Positions 1-8,047 are shown, counted from the first letter of the stretch. The stretch is DNA of 28,069 nucleotides from Eubacteriales Family XIII. Incertae Sedis bacterium (GCA_031255695.1 JAIRSA010000142.1:1-28069), one strand, 5' to 3'. Program-made: numbers and translations. The notes: a model not told the origin generated them from the sequence alone.

Positions 1-515
1 TAGATATCTCCGAGATAATAGCCTATGGCGGGGAGCTGCGGCATGAGCACAAAGACGAGGTGCTCAGCGCCATCAAGGCAGGGATCAACACGATAGAAAG
101 CTCAAGCATGGGCAGGCTATTTGATGCAGTGGCGTCCATGCTAGGCATGGGCGACGAAAACCGATATGAAGGCGAGTGCGCTATAAAACTGGAGAATGCG
201 GCGGCGGAGGCGCTTGTACACCCCGGCAGAAACAGGGCCGGCGATTTGGCGCTGAAGTTCCATATGGATGTCGCTGCGGCCACTGCGGACGGATGCGGGC
301 AGGCCCGCGAGATGACGGGGGTCAATCAGGTCGCCCTAAGCGGCGGCGTGTTCCAGAACAAGATATTGATGGAAGAATGCCTTAGACTGCTCAGAAACAT
401 GGGCTTTTCGGTCTATTACAATATCGCCGTCCCCACAAACGACGGCGGGATCGCGCTAGGGCAGGCCTTCATAGGCCTGCGCCATCTCGAAGGGCAGCGC
501 CAGCCAACGGGCTGA
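1..515 (+). CDS. hypF: HypF carbamoyltransferase, C-terminal part (5' end outside window)
   Basis: The frame is open from base 3 to the TGA at 513-515, so only the last 170 or so residues of a protein normally about 750 aa long are present. HypF uses carbamoyl phosphate to carbamoylate the C-terminal Cys of HypE, the source of the CN ligands of [NiFe]-hydrogenase. Seen here are the hallmarks of its Kae1-like C-terminal domain: SSMGRLFDAVASMLG followed by YEGECAIKLE, then LSGGVFQNKIL, and finally NDGGIALGQA near the end. The presence of hypF implies that the organism makes a [NiFe]-hydrogenase (family knowledge; no hydrogenase gene lies in the window). The gene is convergent with the ATPase at 659-1957; the gap between them holds two hairpins. 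Identity is firm. Confidence 0.95.
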   Translation, partial: DISEIIAYGGELRHEHKDEVLSAIKAGINTIESSSMGRLFDAVASMLGMGDENRYEGECAIKLENAAAEALVHPGRNRAGDLALKFHMDVAAATADGCGQAREMTGVNQVALSGGVFQNKILMEECLRLLRNMGFSVYYNIAVPTNDGGIALGQAFIGLRHLEGQRQPTG

Positions 516-521
516 TAGCCG

Positions 522-618
522 GGTGCCTCACCCAGCCTTCGCAGGCACCACGCCCGGGCGTCCGCGTCAAGCGCCTACCCGGATAGTACAGGCGCCCCAT
601 CCAGCCTTCGCAGGCGCC
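522..618. repeat. Two hairpins sharing the same loop, period 69 bp
   Basis: The 15-mer CCAGCCTTCGCAGGC occurs at 532-546 and again at 601-615. Each copy lies in the loop and 3' arm of a hairpin with different outer arms: GGTGCCT (522-528) with AGGCACC (543-549), and GGCGCC (591-596) with GGCGCC (613-618). The pair sits between the convergent hypF and ATPase genes, so the hairpins may act as bidirectional terminators, although neither has a T-run. The arms differ but remain paired, which suggests conserved structure. The rest of 516-658 holds nothing else recognisable. Confidence 0.6.
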
Positions 619-658
619 CAACCCATCCTTGGTCCAAGCGGCCGGGCGGATAACGCTA

Positions 659-1957
659 TCAGATACAGAATGCGGCGTACAGCGGGACGGATTTGATGTT
701 GTTTTCGAACCCGAAGTTTTTGGAGGAGACACGGATAGAGTAGGCGGGGCGGTATTTTTCCACAAACAGATTCAGGCTTCTGGATTTAGTGCGCTTGCCG
801 GCTTTGACTTCGACCGCGATGATATCGTTGCCTTTTTGCAGCACAAAGTCCAGCTCGGCCGTCCCGTCGGTGGCCCAATAGTACAAACCGTACCCTTTTC
901 TGGCTAGAGCCTGCGCCACGAGATTTTCGGCCATAGCGCCGAGAAATCTGTTTTCGATCTCCCCGGCCGCCAAAACGCTTGCCTGGGATATGCCGCTTTT
1001 CATGGTCAGCAAGCCAACGTCGCCCATATATAGTTTGAAGCTGGCAAGGTCGCTGTATACCGAAACCGGCATCATGCCATGCTCGACGCGCCGGCACTTC
1101 AGCACGATACCCGCAAATTCCAGCCAGTCAAGGGCTTCGCCAAATATGGCCGCAGTGCCGCCCTTTTGCGCCAGCTTGTATTGAAACTTTTTGTTTTCCT
1201 TTGCAAGCTGCATCGGGATGGAGTTATACGCGGCGCGGATCCTGACACTGTCTGCGTTGGTCGCGTATTTCGCCATATCCGCGATGTAGTCGTTGATGAT
1301 TCTGTTCTGCACATCCGGCACAGTAAGCAGGCTGCCCGTCTCCGCAAATTCCAGAATAGCCTTGGGCATCCCGCCAATGATGAGATATTGCCGATATAGA
1401 TCAAGCGCTTTCTCGTGCATCCCCGCAGGCAGCGCCTCGTCGGAATCAAAGGCCTGTTTGATTTCTTCGCAGAGCGGGCGCTCATCCAGCGCCCACAGGT
1501 ATTCCTCGAAGTCCAGCGGGAACATCGTCATGGAATCCACATTGCCTACAGGGAATGATTGCCTTTCGCGGTTGATGGCAACGCCGAGCAGGCTGCCCGC
1601 GCCGATGATGTGATATTCCGGCTTTTGTTCATTGAAATATTTCAGCGATGTCAAAGCGCGGGGGCAGGATTGGATTTCGTCGAATATAATCAGCGTATCG
1701 CCGGGGACAATCCGTTCCTTCGATTCGATTTCCAAAAAGCGCAGAATTCGTTCCGGCTCAATATTGTCGGCGAAATATCCGGCAACCGTCTGGTTGGTTT
1801 CAAGGTTGAAATAGGCTGTGTTTCTATAATGCTGCTCGCCGAGCTTGCGGACAGTATGCGTCTTGCCGACCTGCCTCGCGCCGTAGACCAGCAGCGGCAT
1901 GCGCCCATGCGGCTTGCCTTTCCAATCCAATAGGCTCTCGGTAATTTTTCGTTTCAT
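659..1957 (-). CDS. AAA-family ATPase with DUF4143 C-terminal domain
   Basis: This 432-aa protein belongs to the large group of archaeal/bacterial P-loop ATPases with an N-terminal AAA_14 domain and a C-terminal DUF4143 domain. The nucleotide-binding loop is VYGARQVGKTHTV near residue 25, and the Walker B segment is LIIFDEIQSCP near residue 90. The C-terminal third contains AELDFVLQ followed by IIAVEVKAG, a pattern like the PD-(D/E)XK nuclease core common in this family. The role of the family is poorly defined; many members are orphans or are associated with mobile or defence loci. It has its own promoter (1998-2026) and a GGGGG-type ribosome site just before the ATG at 1957, so it is probably transcribed separately from the traX gene upstream. 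Family assignment is firm, function unknown. Confidence 0.9.
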   Translation of the reverse strand: MKRKITESLLDWKGKPHGRMPLLVYGARQVGKTHTVRKLGEQHYRNTAYFNLETNQTVAGYFADNIEPERILRFLEIESKERIVPGDTLIIFDEIQSCPRALTSLKYFNEQKPEYHIIGAGSLLGVAINRERQSFPVGNVDSMTMFPLDFEEYLWALDERPLCEEIKQAFDSDEALPAGMHEKALDLYRQYLIIGGMPKAILEFAETGSLLTVPDVQNRIINDYIADMAKYATNADSVRIRAAYNSIPMQLAKENKKFQYKLAQKGGTAAIFGEALDWLEFAGIVLKCRRVEHGMMPVSVYSDLASFKLYMGDVGLLTMKSGISQASVLAAGEIENRFLGAMAENLVAQALARKGYGLYYWATDGTAELDFVLQKGNDIIAVEVKAGKRTKSRSLNLFVEKYRPAYSIRVSSKNFGFENNIKSVPLYAAFCI

Positions 1958-1997
1958 GCGCGTCCGCCCCCTTCATCCATGATAATACGATGAATAA

Positions 1998-2026
1998 AGT
2001 ATACCACGCCCGGAACAATAAGTCAG
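1998..2026 (-). promoter_or_regulatory. Promoter of the DUF4143 ATPase gene
   Basis: Read on the minus strand, a -35 element CTGACT (2021-2026) is followed after 17 bp by TATACT (1998-2003), preceded by TG one base upstream (extended -10). It lies about 40 bp before the ATG at 1957, in an AT-rich break in an otherwise GC-rich sequence. Confidence 0.6.
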
Positions 2027-2042
2027 CAAAAATAAAAATATT

Positions 2043-2064
2043 TTTATTTTTAACCAATTAAAAA
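2043..2064. terminator. AT-rich hairpin downstream of the traX-like gene
   Basis: TTTTTAA and TTAAAAA face each other around the loop CCAA, between the traX stop (2091) and the ATPase promoter. On the minus strand it is followed by an A/T-only stretch. The stem has no GC pairs, so it is a weak terminator candidate. Confidence 0.3.
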
Positions 2065-2090
2065 TCCACACCCCCCACATGCCGCGGGCA

Positions 2091-2918
2091 TCAGCCGGCG
2101 GGCTGCAGGAAGTAGGCCGCGATGTACAGCAGGTATATGTGGGCGGGGTAAAATACGTAGAAGAAGTACTTGCCGCCGCGCCCGCGGCTGCCGTTGTAGA
2201 GGAGCATGCCGATGGCGGCTATGCCCATCAGCCACTGGACGTTCGAGTCGCCGGGCGCCGAGATGAAGGTCAGGATCGAGCACAGCACGAGGAAGCCGGC
2301 CTGCAAGAGCCGCTTTTCCCTGAAGACGTAGAATATGACCCCCATGAGCACCATGATGGGGCCGCCCTCCGTCGTCATGATGTTGGGTATCATCTTGAAG
2401 ATGACGATGAAGGCCCACCTGGGCATTGACGCCATGATATCCGCCGAGCCGAACAGGGCGAGGACAGCGGCCGCGGCCAGGAGCGACACCAGTATGATGG
2501 CGGCGCCCAAGACGGCGCGGGAAGCCTTCTTCTCCGCAATGCCGCCGCGTATCAGGTCGAAAGCCAGGAGATACACAGTTATCAGGAACATAGTCCCGAA
2601 GATATTGTTTATGAGCGCGACATCTGGGTTCGGCATGGCGCCCGACAGCAGCGTCGACGCGATGTTCATGAATTCGTAGCCGACGAACAGCTGAAGCATG
2701 TACTTCCTGCGGCTGCGCGTGTAGAAAAACCCTTCGGCGCACAGGAAGATGAAGATGGGCGCCACAGGCCGGCCGAGCCATGTGAACCAGCCGGGCGCGC
2801 CGTTGGCGAGGAACATCTGGTGGACATGGTCGAAGACCATCAGCGCTGCGGCGATGTATTTTAGCTGGCTGCCCGTCAGCCCCCACTTGGCGGGCGCCTG
2901 CGTTTCGTTCAAAGTCAT
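2091..2918 (-). CDS. TraX-family integral membrane protein
   Basis: This 275-aa protein is a row of hydrophobic segments, about eight, with the family's opening signature LTGSQLKYIAAALMVFDHVHQMF and a following W-x-x-R-P-V-A-P-I-F-x-F-L-C-A-E-G-F segment near residues 48-65. TraX was named for F-pilin N-acetylation; the many Firmicutes homologues are not tied to conjugation and are regarded as membrane acyltransferase-like proteins of unknown substrate. The ATG at 2918 follows AAAGGGGG seven bases upstream, and the gene starts only 4 bp after the stop of the bceB-like permease, so it is very likely the third gene of that operon. No pilus or conjugation gene is nearby. Family call firm, substrate unknown. 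Confidence 0.88.
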   Translation of the reverse strand: MTLNETQAPAKWGLTGSQLKYIAAALMVFDHVHQMFLANGAPGWFTWLGRPVAPIFIFLCAEGFFYTRSRRKYMLQLFVGYEFMNIASTLLSGAMPNPDVALINNIFGTMFLITVYLLAFDLIRGGIAEKKASRAVLGAAIILVSLLAAAAVLALFGSADIMASMPRWAFIVIFKMIPNIMTTEGGPIMVLMGVIFYVFREKRLLQAGFLVLCSILTFISAPGDSNVQWLMGIAAIGMLLYNGSRGRGGKYFFYVFYPAHIYLLYIAAYFLQPAG

Positions 2919-2922
2919 GAGT

Positions 2923-4962
2923 TTACCCCCTTTGCTGAATATACTCTTTATTGATAATGTTCTTGCTGCCCCAATAGGTCGACAGGAAATAGCCGCCGTA
3001 TATGAGCACTATGACGCCTGCCGTGAACACGCTGCTCCCGATGATCGACATTTCGCCCAGCGTGCCGGCCAGCCTGGCCGCGACGCCTATCCCCACGGCA
3101 GAATGCACGAGCGCGAGCGCCAGCGGCGCGCCGAAGTAGATGAGTATCTGGGAGAACAGGGCGCCGCCTATCATCCTGTCGTCGGCGCCGAGCTTGCGCA
3201 GCAGGCCGTAGCGCCTTACGTTGTCGCTTGTCTCCGAAAGCTGCGTGATCGCCAGCACCGTGGCCGAGGCTATCAGGAATATCATCCCCAGGTACACAGC
3301 GAGGTAGGCGATCGCGGTGGTCGCTTCGCTGGTCTTCTCAAGGACGTCCGTCCGGGTCTCTGTGCCGCTGGAGAAGCGCGCACTGCTGTAGCCCGGCAGA
3401 TACGCGGCGAGGTCGAGCTTCTTCAGGGACGACACGCACAGCCTCTCGTATTCGCCGCTGTCCGCTATGTAGTTAATATGAAGGGTGTCCCTTGCGGCGG
3501 GAATGCCCTCCAGCAATGCGTCGTTGACCACGAAGATGATCGCGTAGACCCCGTTCGGCGAGGTTTCAAGCGCATTGTCCATGAACAGATCCGGCCCGGT
3601 CCGCAGCGCCGCGCCGTTGAGGGTGAGCGCGGAGTTCAAGCCAATGGATTCCTTGACCAGCCTAGGCAGGTTGCCTGTCATGCCGCAGTTCACGGCGAAC
3701 TCTTCCGCTTCCAGCGTAATGGGCGGAAGCCCTTGCATTTCGAGTAATCTGTTGTAATCCGACAGCTTGATGTATTCTATGGGCATGTCGGCGGGCATGC
3801 CGGCATGCAGATTCAGCATGAACTTCGCGTCGGAGGCGTAATAGCGTGCCTCCAGGTATTCCCGTGCGAAACTGTTTATGTCAATGCCGTCCGCCGCGAG
3901 CGCGGCAGCTATGTCCAGGCCATCATAGCGCTGGGCGCTGTCATCCGCCCCATCTGTCTGGGCAGCCACGGTGAACGTGGCGCTGTACGGCGCGCTCTTG
4001 CCCATATCGGCCTTGATCGCACTGGTGAGGCCGATGCCGGACGAAAGGGTGCATATCGCCACGAACAGCATGAGGCACACGAAGGTGATGGAGACGTAGG
4101 CCGTATTGATCTTGCTGTTGAGCTGGCGCAGCACGAACATGTTCAGCCTGGTGAGGTACACGTTCTTGCTCTGCTGCAGCAGCTTCAGGAAGAAGCCCGA
4201 CAGCGAGAAGAAGAACAGGAATGTGCCCACGACGCCGAGGCATGCCGCAATCGAGATGACAGGGCCTGTGGGGAACAGCCCAGGACGTGTTATTGTCCTA
4301 TAAGCCGATATGATCAGGATGAGCGCGGCAATGAAGACGCATATCGACAGCTTGAGGCGCGGCGGCTTGAAATGCTCGTTCTTGCGGTCGGCGTATATCA
4401 GGTTTATGAGGCGCTGCCTCCTTATGGTGATCACGTTGAAGGCCAGGACGATGATGAAGGTCAGCCCGAAATAGGCTATGGCGTCATTGGCGGCCGAGGG
4501 CGAGAAGACAAACGAGAAGCCCTTGATATTGGCGCCAATAAGCCCGGCCGTCACTATGGCCATGCCTTGGGAAAGGAAGATGCCGAGCACGAGCCCCGTC
4601 ACGAGCGAGAGTATGCCGACCAGCACGGTCTCGCATATGAGAATGCGCGATATGCGCCCCTTCCCCATGCCCAGCGTCATGTAGATGCCGAATTCCTTTT
4701 TCCTCCGCTTGATCAGGAAGCCATTGGCATAGATGATCAGGAACGCGAGGATGCACGATATGAAGGCCGAGACGACGTCCATCATGCGCGACAGCGTGGA
4801 AAGGGCCAGGGACTGGCTGGAGGTCAGTTCCATTATTGCCTGCTGGCTCTCTATTGAATTGAATATATAGAATATGCATACGCCAAATGTGAGCGTGAGG
4901 AAGTATATGGTATAGTCCTTGAAGCTTTTCTTGACGTTCTGAAGCGCGATATTAAGCGACAT
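2923..4962 (-). CDS. BceB-type ABC exporter permease (FtsX-like)
   Basis: The permease of an antimicrobial-peptide or bacitracin-type exporter. About 679 aa, the usual BceB size. It opens with a family-typical sequence (SLNIALQNVKKSFKDYTIYF), has four membrane segments in the first 215 residues carrying an FtsX core (RRKKEFGIYMTLGMGKGRIS), a large extracellular domain at roughly residues 315-540 thought to be the sensor/peptide-binding part in this family, and a second FtsX core near the C-terminus (RRYGLLRKLGADDRMIG). I chose the ATG at 4962: it overlaps the end of the ATPase gene by 11 bp and has GGGGG upstream. An in-frame ATG at 4971 and a TTG at 4980 are alternatives. Classic BceAB systems sit next to a BceRS two-component system; none is seen here. 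Confidence 0.9.
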   Translation of the reverse strand: MSLNIALQNVKKSFKDYTIYFLTLTFGVCIFYIFNSIESQQAIMELTSSQSLALSTLSRMMDVVSAFISCILAFLIIYANGFLIKRRKKEFGIYMTLGMGKGRISRILICETVLVGILSLVTGLVLGIFLSQGMAIVTAGLIGANIKGFSFVFSPSAANDAIAYFGLTFIIVLAFNVITIRRQRLINLIYADRKNEHFKPPRLKLSICVFIAALILIISAYRTITRPGLFPTGPVISIAACLGVVGTFLFFFSLSGFFLKLLQQSKNVYLTRLNMFVLRQLNSKINTAYVSITFVCLMLFVAICTLSSGIGLTSAIKADMGKSAPYSATFTVAAQTDGADDSAQRYDGLDIAAALAADGIDINSFAREYLEARYYASDAKFMLNLHAGMPADMPIEYIKLSDYNRLLEMQGLPPITLEAEEFAVNCGMTGNLPRLVKESIGLNSALTLNGAALRTGPDLFMDNALETSPNGVYAIIFVVNDALLEGIPAARDTLHINYIADSGEYERLCVSSLKKLDLAAYLPGYSSARFSSGTETRTDVLEKTSEATTAIAYLAVYLGMIFLIASATVLAITQLSETSDNVRRYGLLRKLGADDRMIGGALFSQILIYFGAPLALALVHSAVGIGVAARLAGTLGEMSIIGSSVFTAGVIVLIYGGYFLSTYWGSKNIINKEYIQQRG

Positions 4963-5719
4963 CACTGCCATCACCCCCAAGCAGGCTTACAACTTCCATT
5001 ATCTTGTCGAAGAACTGTTTGCGGCTGTCCCTGCCGCGCGAGATCTGATGGAACAGCCTGCCGTCGCGGATGAACAGGATGCGGCCGCAGTAGCTTGCCG
5101 AGAAGGCGTCGTGCGTGACCATCAGTATGGTAGCGCCGCGCTCGGCCACAAGCCGCTGGAAGCTTTCGAGCAGCATGCGCGCGGATTTGGAGTCGAGCGC
5201 CCCGGTGGGCTCGTCGGCCAGTATGAGGGACGGGTCTGTGACGATGGCCCTGGCGCTGGCGACGCGCTGCCTCTGCCCGCCGGACATCTGGTAGGGGTAT
5301 TTGGAAAGCACATCGGCGATGCCGAGGACGGCCGCCACGTCATTCACGCGCGCGGCGATCTTGCGCGGGGGCGTCTTCATTATCGTGAGGGCCAGCGCGA
5401 TATTCTCGAAAGCGGTCAGTGTGTCGAGCAGGTTGAAATCCTGGAATACAAAGCCCAGCGACTCCCTGCGGAATTTTGAGAGCGCCTTTTCGCCCATGGA
5501 CGTTATGTCCGTCCCGCCGATCAGTATCTGGCCGGAAGTGACCGTGTCAATGGTAGAGATGCAGTTGAGCAATGTGGTCTTGCCGCTGCCCGAGGCGCCC
5601 ATGATGCCGACGTACTCGCCGGAATCCACATCGAAGCTGATGCCGTCCAGCGCCTTCGTAAGGTTGTTCCTGTTTCCATAGTACTTCTCAATATTATGAG
5701 CCTTCAATATAACCGACAT
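4952..5719 (-). CDS. BceA-type ABC exporter ATP-binding protein
   Basis: A 255-aa ATPase that pairs with the downstream permease. Seen: Walker A GASGSGKTT at residues 41-49, signature MSGGQRQRVASARAI, Walker B LILADEPTGALD, and the switch His in MVTHD. The tail (RKQFFDKIMEVVSLLGGDG) matches the C-terminal helix characteristic of BceA-type ATPases. The start is the ATG at 5719, which has GGAGG at 5726-5730, six to seven bases upstream; the open frame continues about 40 codons further upstream only because it runs through the 18-bp repeat array, and that extension is Arg/Gln-rich and unlike the family. The overlap with the permease gene suggests translational coupling. Related systems confer resistance to bacitracin, lantibiotics or similar lipid-II-binding peptides; the actual substrate cannot be read from sequence. 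Confidence 0.93.
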   Translation of the reverse strand: MSVILKAHNIEKYYGNRNNLTKALDGISFDVDSGEYVGIMGASGSGKTTLLNCISTIDTVTSGQILIGGTDITSMGEKALSKFRRESLGFVFQDFNLLDTLTAFENIALALTIMKTPPRKIAARVNDVAAVLGIADVLSKYPYQMSGGQRQRVASARAIVTDPSLILADEPTGALDSKSARMLLESFQRLVAERGATILMVTHDAFSASYCGRILFIRDGRLFHQISRGRDSRKQFFDKIMEVVSLLGGDGSDVA

Positions 5720-5758
5720 AAATAACCTCCAAACTTTATATGGCAGTGGGGGCGGCGC

Positions 5759-5888
5759 GTTTTGCCGCGCGCCCTGCCGCGTCCTTGCATCCTGCCGCGC
5801 CCTTGCGTTTTGCCACGTTTTGCCGCGTACCGGCGTCATGTCGCGTCCTTGTGTACTGCCATGTCCTTGCGCCCTGCCGCTTTTTTGC
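5759..5888. repeat. Degenerate 18-bp tandem repeat array
   Basis: About eight imperfect units run head-to-tail just upstream of the bceA-like gene. The best units are 18 bp, for example GCCCTGCCGCGTCCTTGC (5771-5788), ATCCTGCCGCGCCCTTGC (5789-5806), GTCATGTCGCGTCCTTGT (5835-5852) and GTACTGCCATGTCCTTGC (5853-5870); one unit is shortened to 10 bp (5807-5816). The period is a multiple of three, so frames stay open through it. If bceA is transcribed from upstream, the array is in its 5' leader. It does not resemble the other arrays in the window. Confidence 0.75.
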
Positions 5889-6104
5889 CGCTGTGGCGCA
5901 TTCCGCCGCCTCTATGGCGCCCTGCCTGGCGAAACCAAGACATGGCGCCTGCGGCCCCTGCGGCGGGTATAAAACCCCTTCGGTGCCCATCGACATGTGA
6001 CGGTGGGGGACGGCGTTTTGTAACCCCGTTTTGTCATGCCTCCCCGCTTTGCCACATAAGAATTGGCGGCGTATGCAGGCCGCCGCCCCTTCCTCTTTGT
6101 ATAT

Positions 6105-6200
6105 ATAGAGCATCCCCCGTATAGAGCATCCCCTTTATAGAGCGTCCCCTTTGCAGGGCATCCCCCTTATGGAGCATCCCTTTTATAGAGCATCCCTTTT
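6105..6200. repeat. Six-copy 16-bp tandem repeat
   Basis: Six units in perfect 16-bp register: 6105-6120, 6121-6136, 6137-6152, 6153-6168, 6169-6184 and 6185-6200, with consensus ATAGAGCATCCCCTTT. Units 2, 3, 5 and 6 are nearly identical; unit 4 begins GCAGGG. A decayed seventh copy begins at 6201 (GCAGATTCCC). There are no spacers, so this is a minisatellite, not a CRISPR. It lies in the gap between the divergent bceAB-like and chvE operons. Confidence 0.9.
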
Positions 6201-6670
6201 GCAGATTCCCAGCCTGGCGGCGCATTGCCCGGCGCTTAAACGCCGGGCGGCCCGCCGGATTGCCTGGATTGTCGATGAACTGTAACCCAGTATAAAGGAC
6301 AAAGAAAAAAACTGCCATAGGGCAAGCTTTCATGGAACTTACATTTTTGTAATGTTTCGCGCCCAAGCACCCGGCGGGCCCTGCCATACAAAAAATATTC
6401 CACAAGGAAAGTGCGATTTTTTTGAAAAATCAGAAAGCGTAATAAATGTATTTTAAAAGACATTAGTTGTAAATAATGAATGCAAATCACAATAAATTAA
6501 TATTTTTTTGTAATTTTACAGACAAGTATTTCCGGTTTTTGGGCTGGCATTATATGTTTTTTACTTGACATTTATGAAATTTTAGTTTAACCTTTACACA
6601 GGAATATGGTACCATGGAGGAGTGCCCACTGTCTTCCGGCTTGCCATTCCTGCACTACACAGACGTCTGT
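6201..6670. other. Long non-coding gap between divergent operons
   Basis: No gene is supported here. A perfect hairpin, GCCCGGCG (6227-6234) with CGCCGGGC (6241-6248), lies beside the minisatellite. From about 6290 to 6600 the sequence turns AT-rich, in sharp contrast to its surroundings, as expected of a promoter region for one or both divergent operons. A TTGACA at 6565-6570 lacks a convincing -10 at the right distance. ATGGTACCAT at 6605-6614 is a perfect 10-bp palindrome of unknown meaning. Confidence 0.5.
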
Positions 6671-6676
6671 CCGGCA

Positions 6677-6705
6677 TTGGCGCCGGAGGCGATAACAGTT
6701 ATAGT
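6677..6705 (+). promoter_or_regulatory. Candidate promoter of the chvE-mmsAB operon
   Basis: TTGGCG (6677-6682), a 17-bp spacer, and TATAGT (6700-6705), about 35 bp before the chvE start. The -35 is embedded in an inverted repeat, TCCGGC (6670-6675) with GCCGGA (6682-6687), which could be a repressor or activator site. The inverted repeat is seen; its role is inferred. Confidence 0.5.
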
Positions 6706-6740
6706 ATCGTGTGTTTAGTTCTAAGAAATGGAGGAGAGAA

Positions 6741-7874
6741 ATGAAGAAAAAGTTATTTTCGATTCTGCTGGTGATCGCAATGGTCTTTACGCTTTCAGCT
6801 TGCGGTGGCGGTGGCGGCAACAACGAGCCGGCGTCGAACGAACCAAGCGATCAGCCTGCGGCTAGCGGCGAGAACCTCAAGGTCGGCGTTTCGATGCCTA
6901 CCCAGAGCCTGCAGCGCTGGAACCAGGATGGCTCCAACATGAAGCAGCAGCTGGAAGCCCAGGGCTATGAAGTCGATCTCCAGTATGCCGGCGACAACGA
7001 CATCCCGACACAGGTAGCGCAGCTTGAGAACATGATTTCCACGGGATGCCAGGTGCTCGTAATAGCGGCCATCGACGGCACGTCCCTCACCAACGTAGTA
7101 GACAGCGCAAAGGATGCCGGCATAGCGGTCATAGCTTATGACAGGCTGATCATGAACACCGACGGCGTCGCCTACTATGCCACGTTCGACAACACCCTCG
7201 TAGGCAGGATGCAGGGCGAATACATCCGTGACACCCTGGACTTGGACAACACATCGGGCCCCTACAACCTGGAGATGTTCACAGGCTCGCCTGACGACAA
7301 CAACATCGTCTTCTTCTTCGGCGGCGCCCTTGAAGTCCTTCAGCCCTACATCGACTCCGGCAAGCTGGTAGTGCCGTCCGGGCAGACCGAAAGGGATCAG
7401 TGCGCCATCCAGTCGTGGAGCTCCGAAATCGCCCAGAGCCGTATGGAGAACCTGATCGCGGCGCAGGGCTATGGCCCGAACGGGACCAAGCTCGACGCAG
7501 TGCTCTGCAGCAACGACTCCACAGCACAGGGCGTTACGACGGCCCTGAAGAACGCTGGCTACACAGCCGACAACTTCCCGATCATAACCGGTCAGGACTG
7601 CGACAAGCCCTCCGTCATCAACATGAAGCAGGGCACCCAGTCGATGTCAGTATTCAAAGACACCCGTACGCTGGCAGCCCGCGTCGTCCTCATGGTCGAC
7701 TCGATCCTGAAGGGCACGGAGCCTGAACTCAACGACACCGAGACTTACGACAATGGCACGGGCGTCATCCCGTCCTTCCTGTGCGACCCGGTGGTCGGCA
7801 CCATCGACAACTACAAAGAGCTCTTGATTGACAGCGGATACTACACCGAAGCGGACGTAACGCCTGAGGAATAG
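6741..7874 (+). CDS. chvE: Multiple-monosaccharide ABC transporter, substrate-binding lipoprotein (ChvE family)
   Basis: A 377-aa extracytoplasmic binding protein. It has a lipoprotein signal: MKKKLF, a hydrophobic stretch, and the lipobox LSAC with Cys21, followed by a Gly-rich then Asn/Glu/Ser-rich linker. The mature part is the periplasmic-binding-protein type I fold of the ribose/galactose/ChvE group: VGVSMPTQSLQRWNQDG, then ISTGCQVLVIAAIDGTSL, IAVIAYDRLI, and VLCSNDSTAQGVTTAL. The close ChvE-like motif set points to uptake of aldoses such as glucose, galactose, arabinose or xylose; the exact sugar is not readable. The ATG at 6741 has GGAGGAGAG at 6730-6738. An in-frame GTG at 6711 is less likely, because it would spoil the signal peptide. 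First gene of the operon with mmsA and mmsB. Confidence 0.93.
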   Translation: MKKKLFSILLVIAMVFTLSACGGGGGNNEPASNEPSDQPAASGENLKVGVSMPTQSLQRWNQDGSNMKQQLEAQGYEVDLQYAGDNDIPTQVAQLENMISTGCQVLVIAAIDGTSLTNVVDSAKDAGIAVIAYDRLIMNTDGVAYYATFDNTLVGRMQGEYIRDTLDLDNTSGPYNLEMFTGSPDDNNIVFFFGGALEVLQPYIDSGKLVVPSGQTERDQCAIQSWSSEIAQSRMENLIAAQGYGPNGTKLDAVLCSNDSTAQGVTTALKNAGYTADNFPIITGQDCDKPSVINMKQGTQSMSVFKDTRTLAARVVLMVDSILKGTEPELNDTETYDNGTGVIPSFLCDPVVGTIDNYKELLIDSGYYTEADVTPEE

Positions 7875-7908
7875 TCCACAAACTAGAATAGCGACAGGTC
7901 ATTATCAA

Positions 7909-7933
7909 GGCGGGCGGGGGATTCCCGTCCGCC
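7909..7933 (+). terminator. Hairpin between chvE and mmsA (attenuating terminator or RNA stabiliser)
   Basis: GGCGGGCGGG (7909-7918) pairs with CCCGTCCGCC (7924-7933), then TATTTG. It sits 34 bp past the chvE stop and 114 bp before mmsA. In sugar ABC operons such hairpins commonly raise the amount of binding-protein mRNA relative to ATPase and permease. The T-run is short, so partial termination or 3'-end protection is more likely than a full stop. Confidence 0.55.
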
Positions 7934-8047
7934 TATTTGATGCCTAGGCAAACTTGCACGGACTTTCCGCCGGGTTTAACAGCACTTTGCGGAGCCGTAT
8001 TCATTATTTTACCGGAATAATTTAAGTCATACACAGCTGGGAGGGAA

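Noticed and set aside
2050..2886. 278-codon frame overlapping the traX-like gene on the same strand
   Set aside because: Frame-shifted shadow: the Arg/His/Pro-rich translation has no membrane segments, while the other frame matches TraX.
6105..6200. CRISPR array
   Set aside because: Units are 16 bp, contiguous and without spacers; no cas genes nearby.
6565..6593. TTGACA-based promoter for chvE
   Set aside because: A perfect -35 hexamer, but the sequence 16-18 bp downstream (TTAACC/TAACCT/AACCTT) is a poor -10; the pair at 6677-6705 is better placed.
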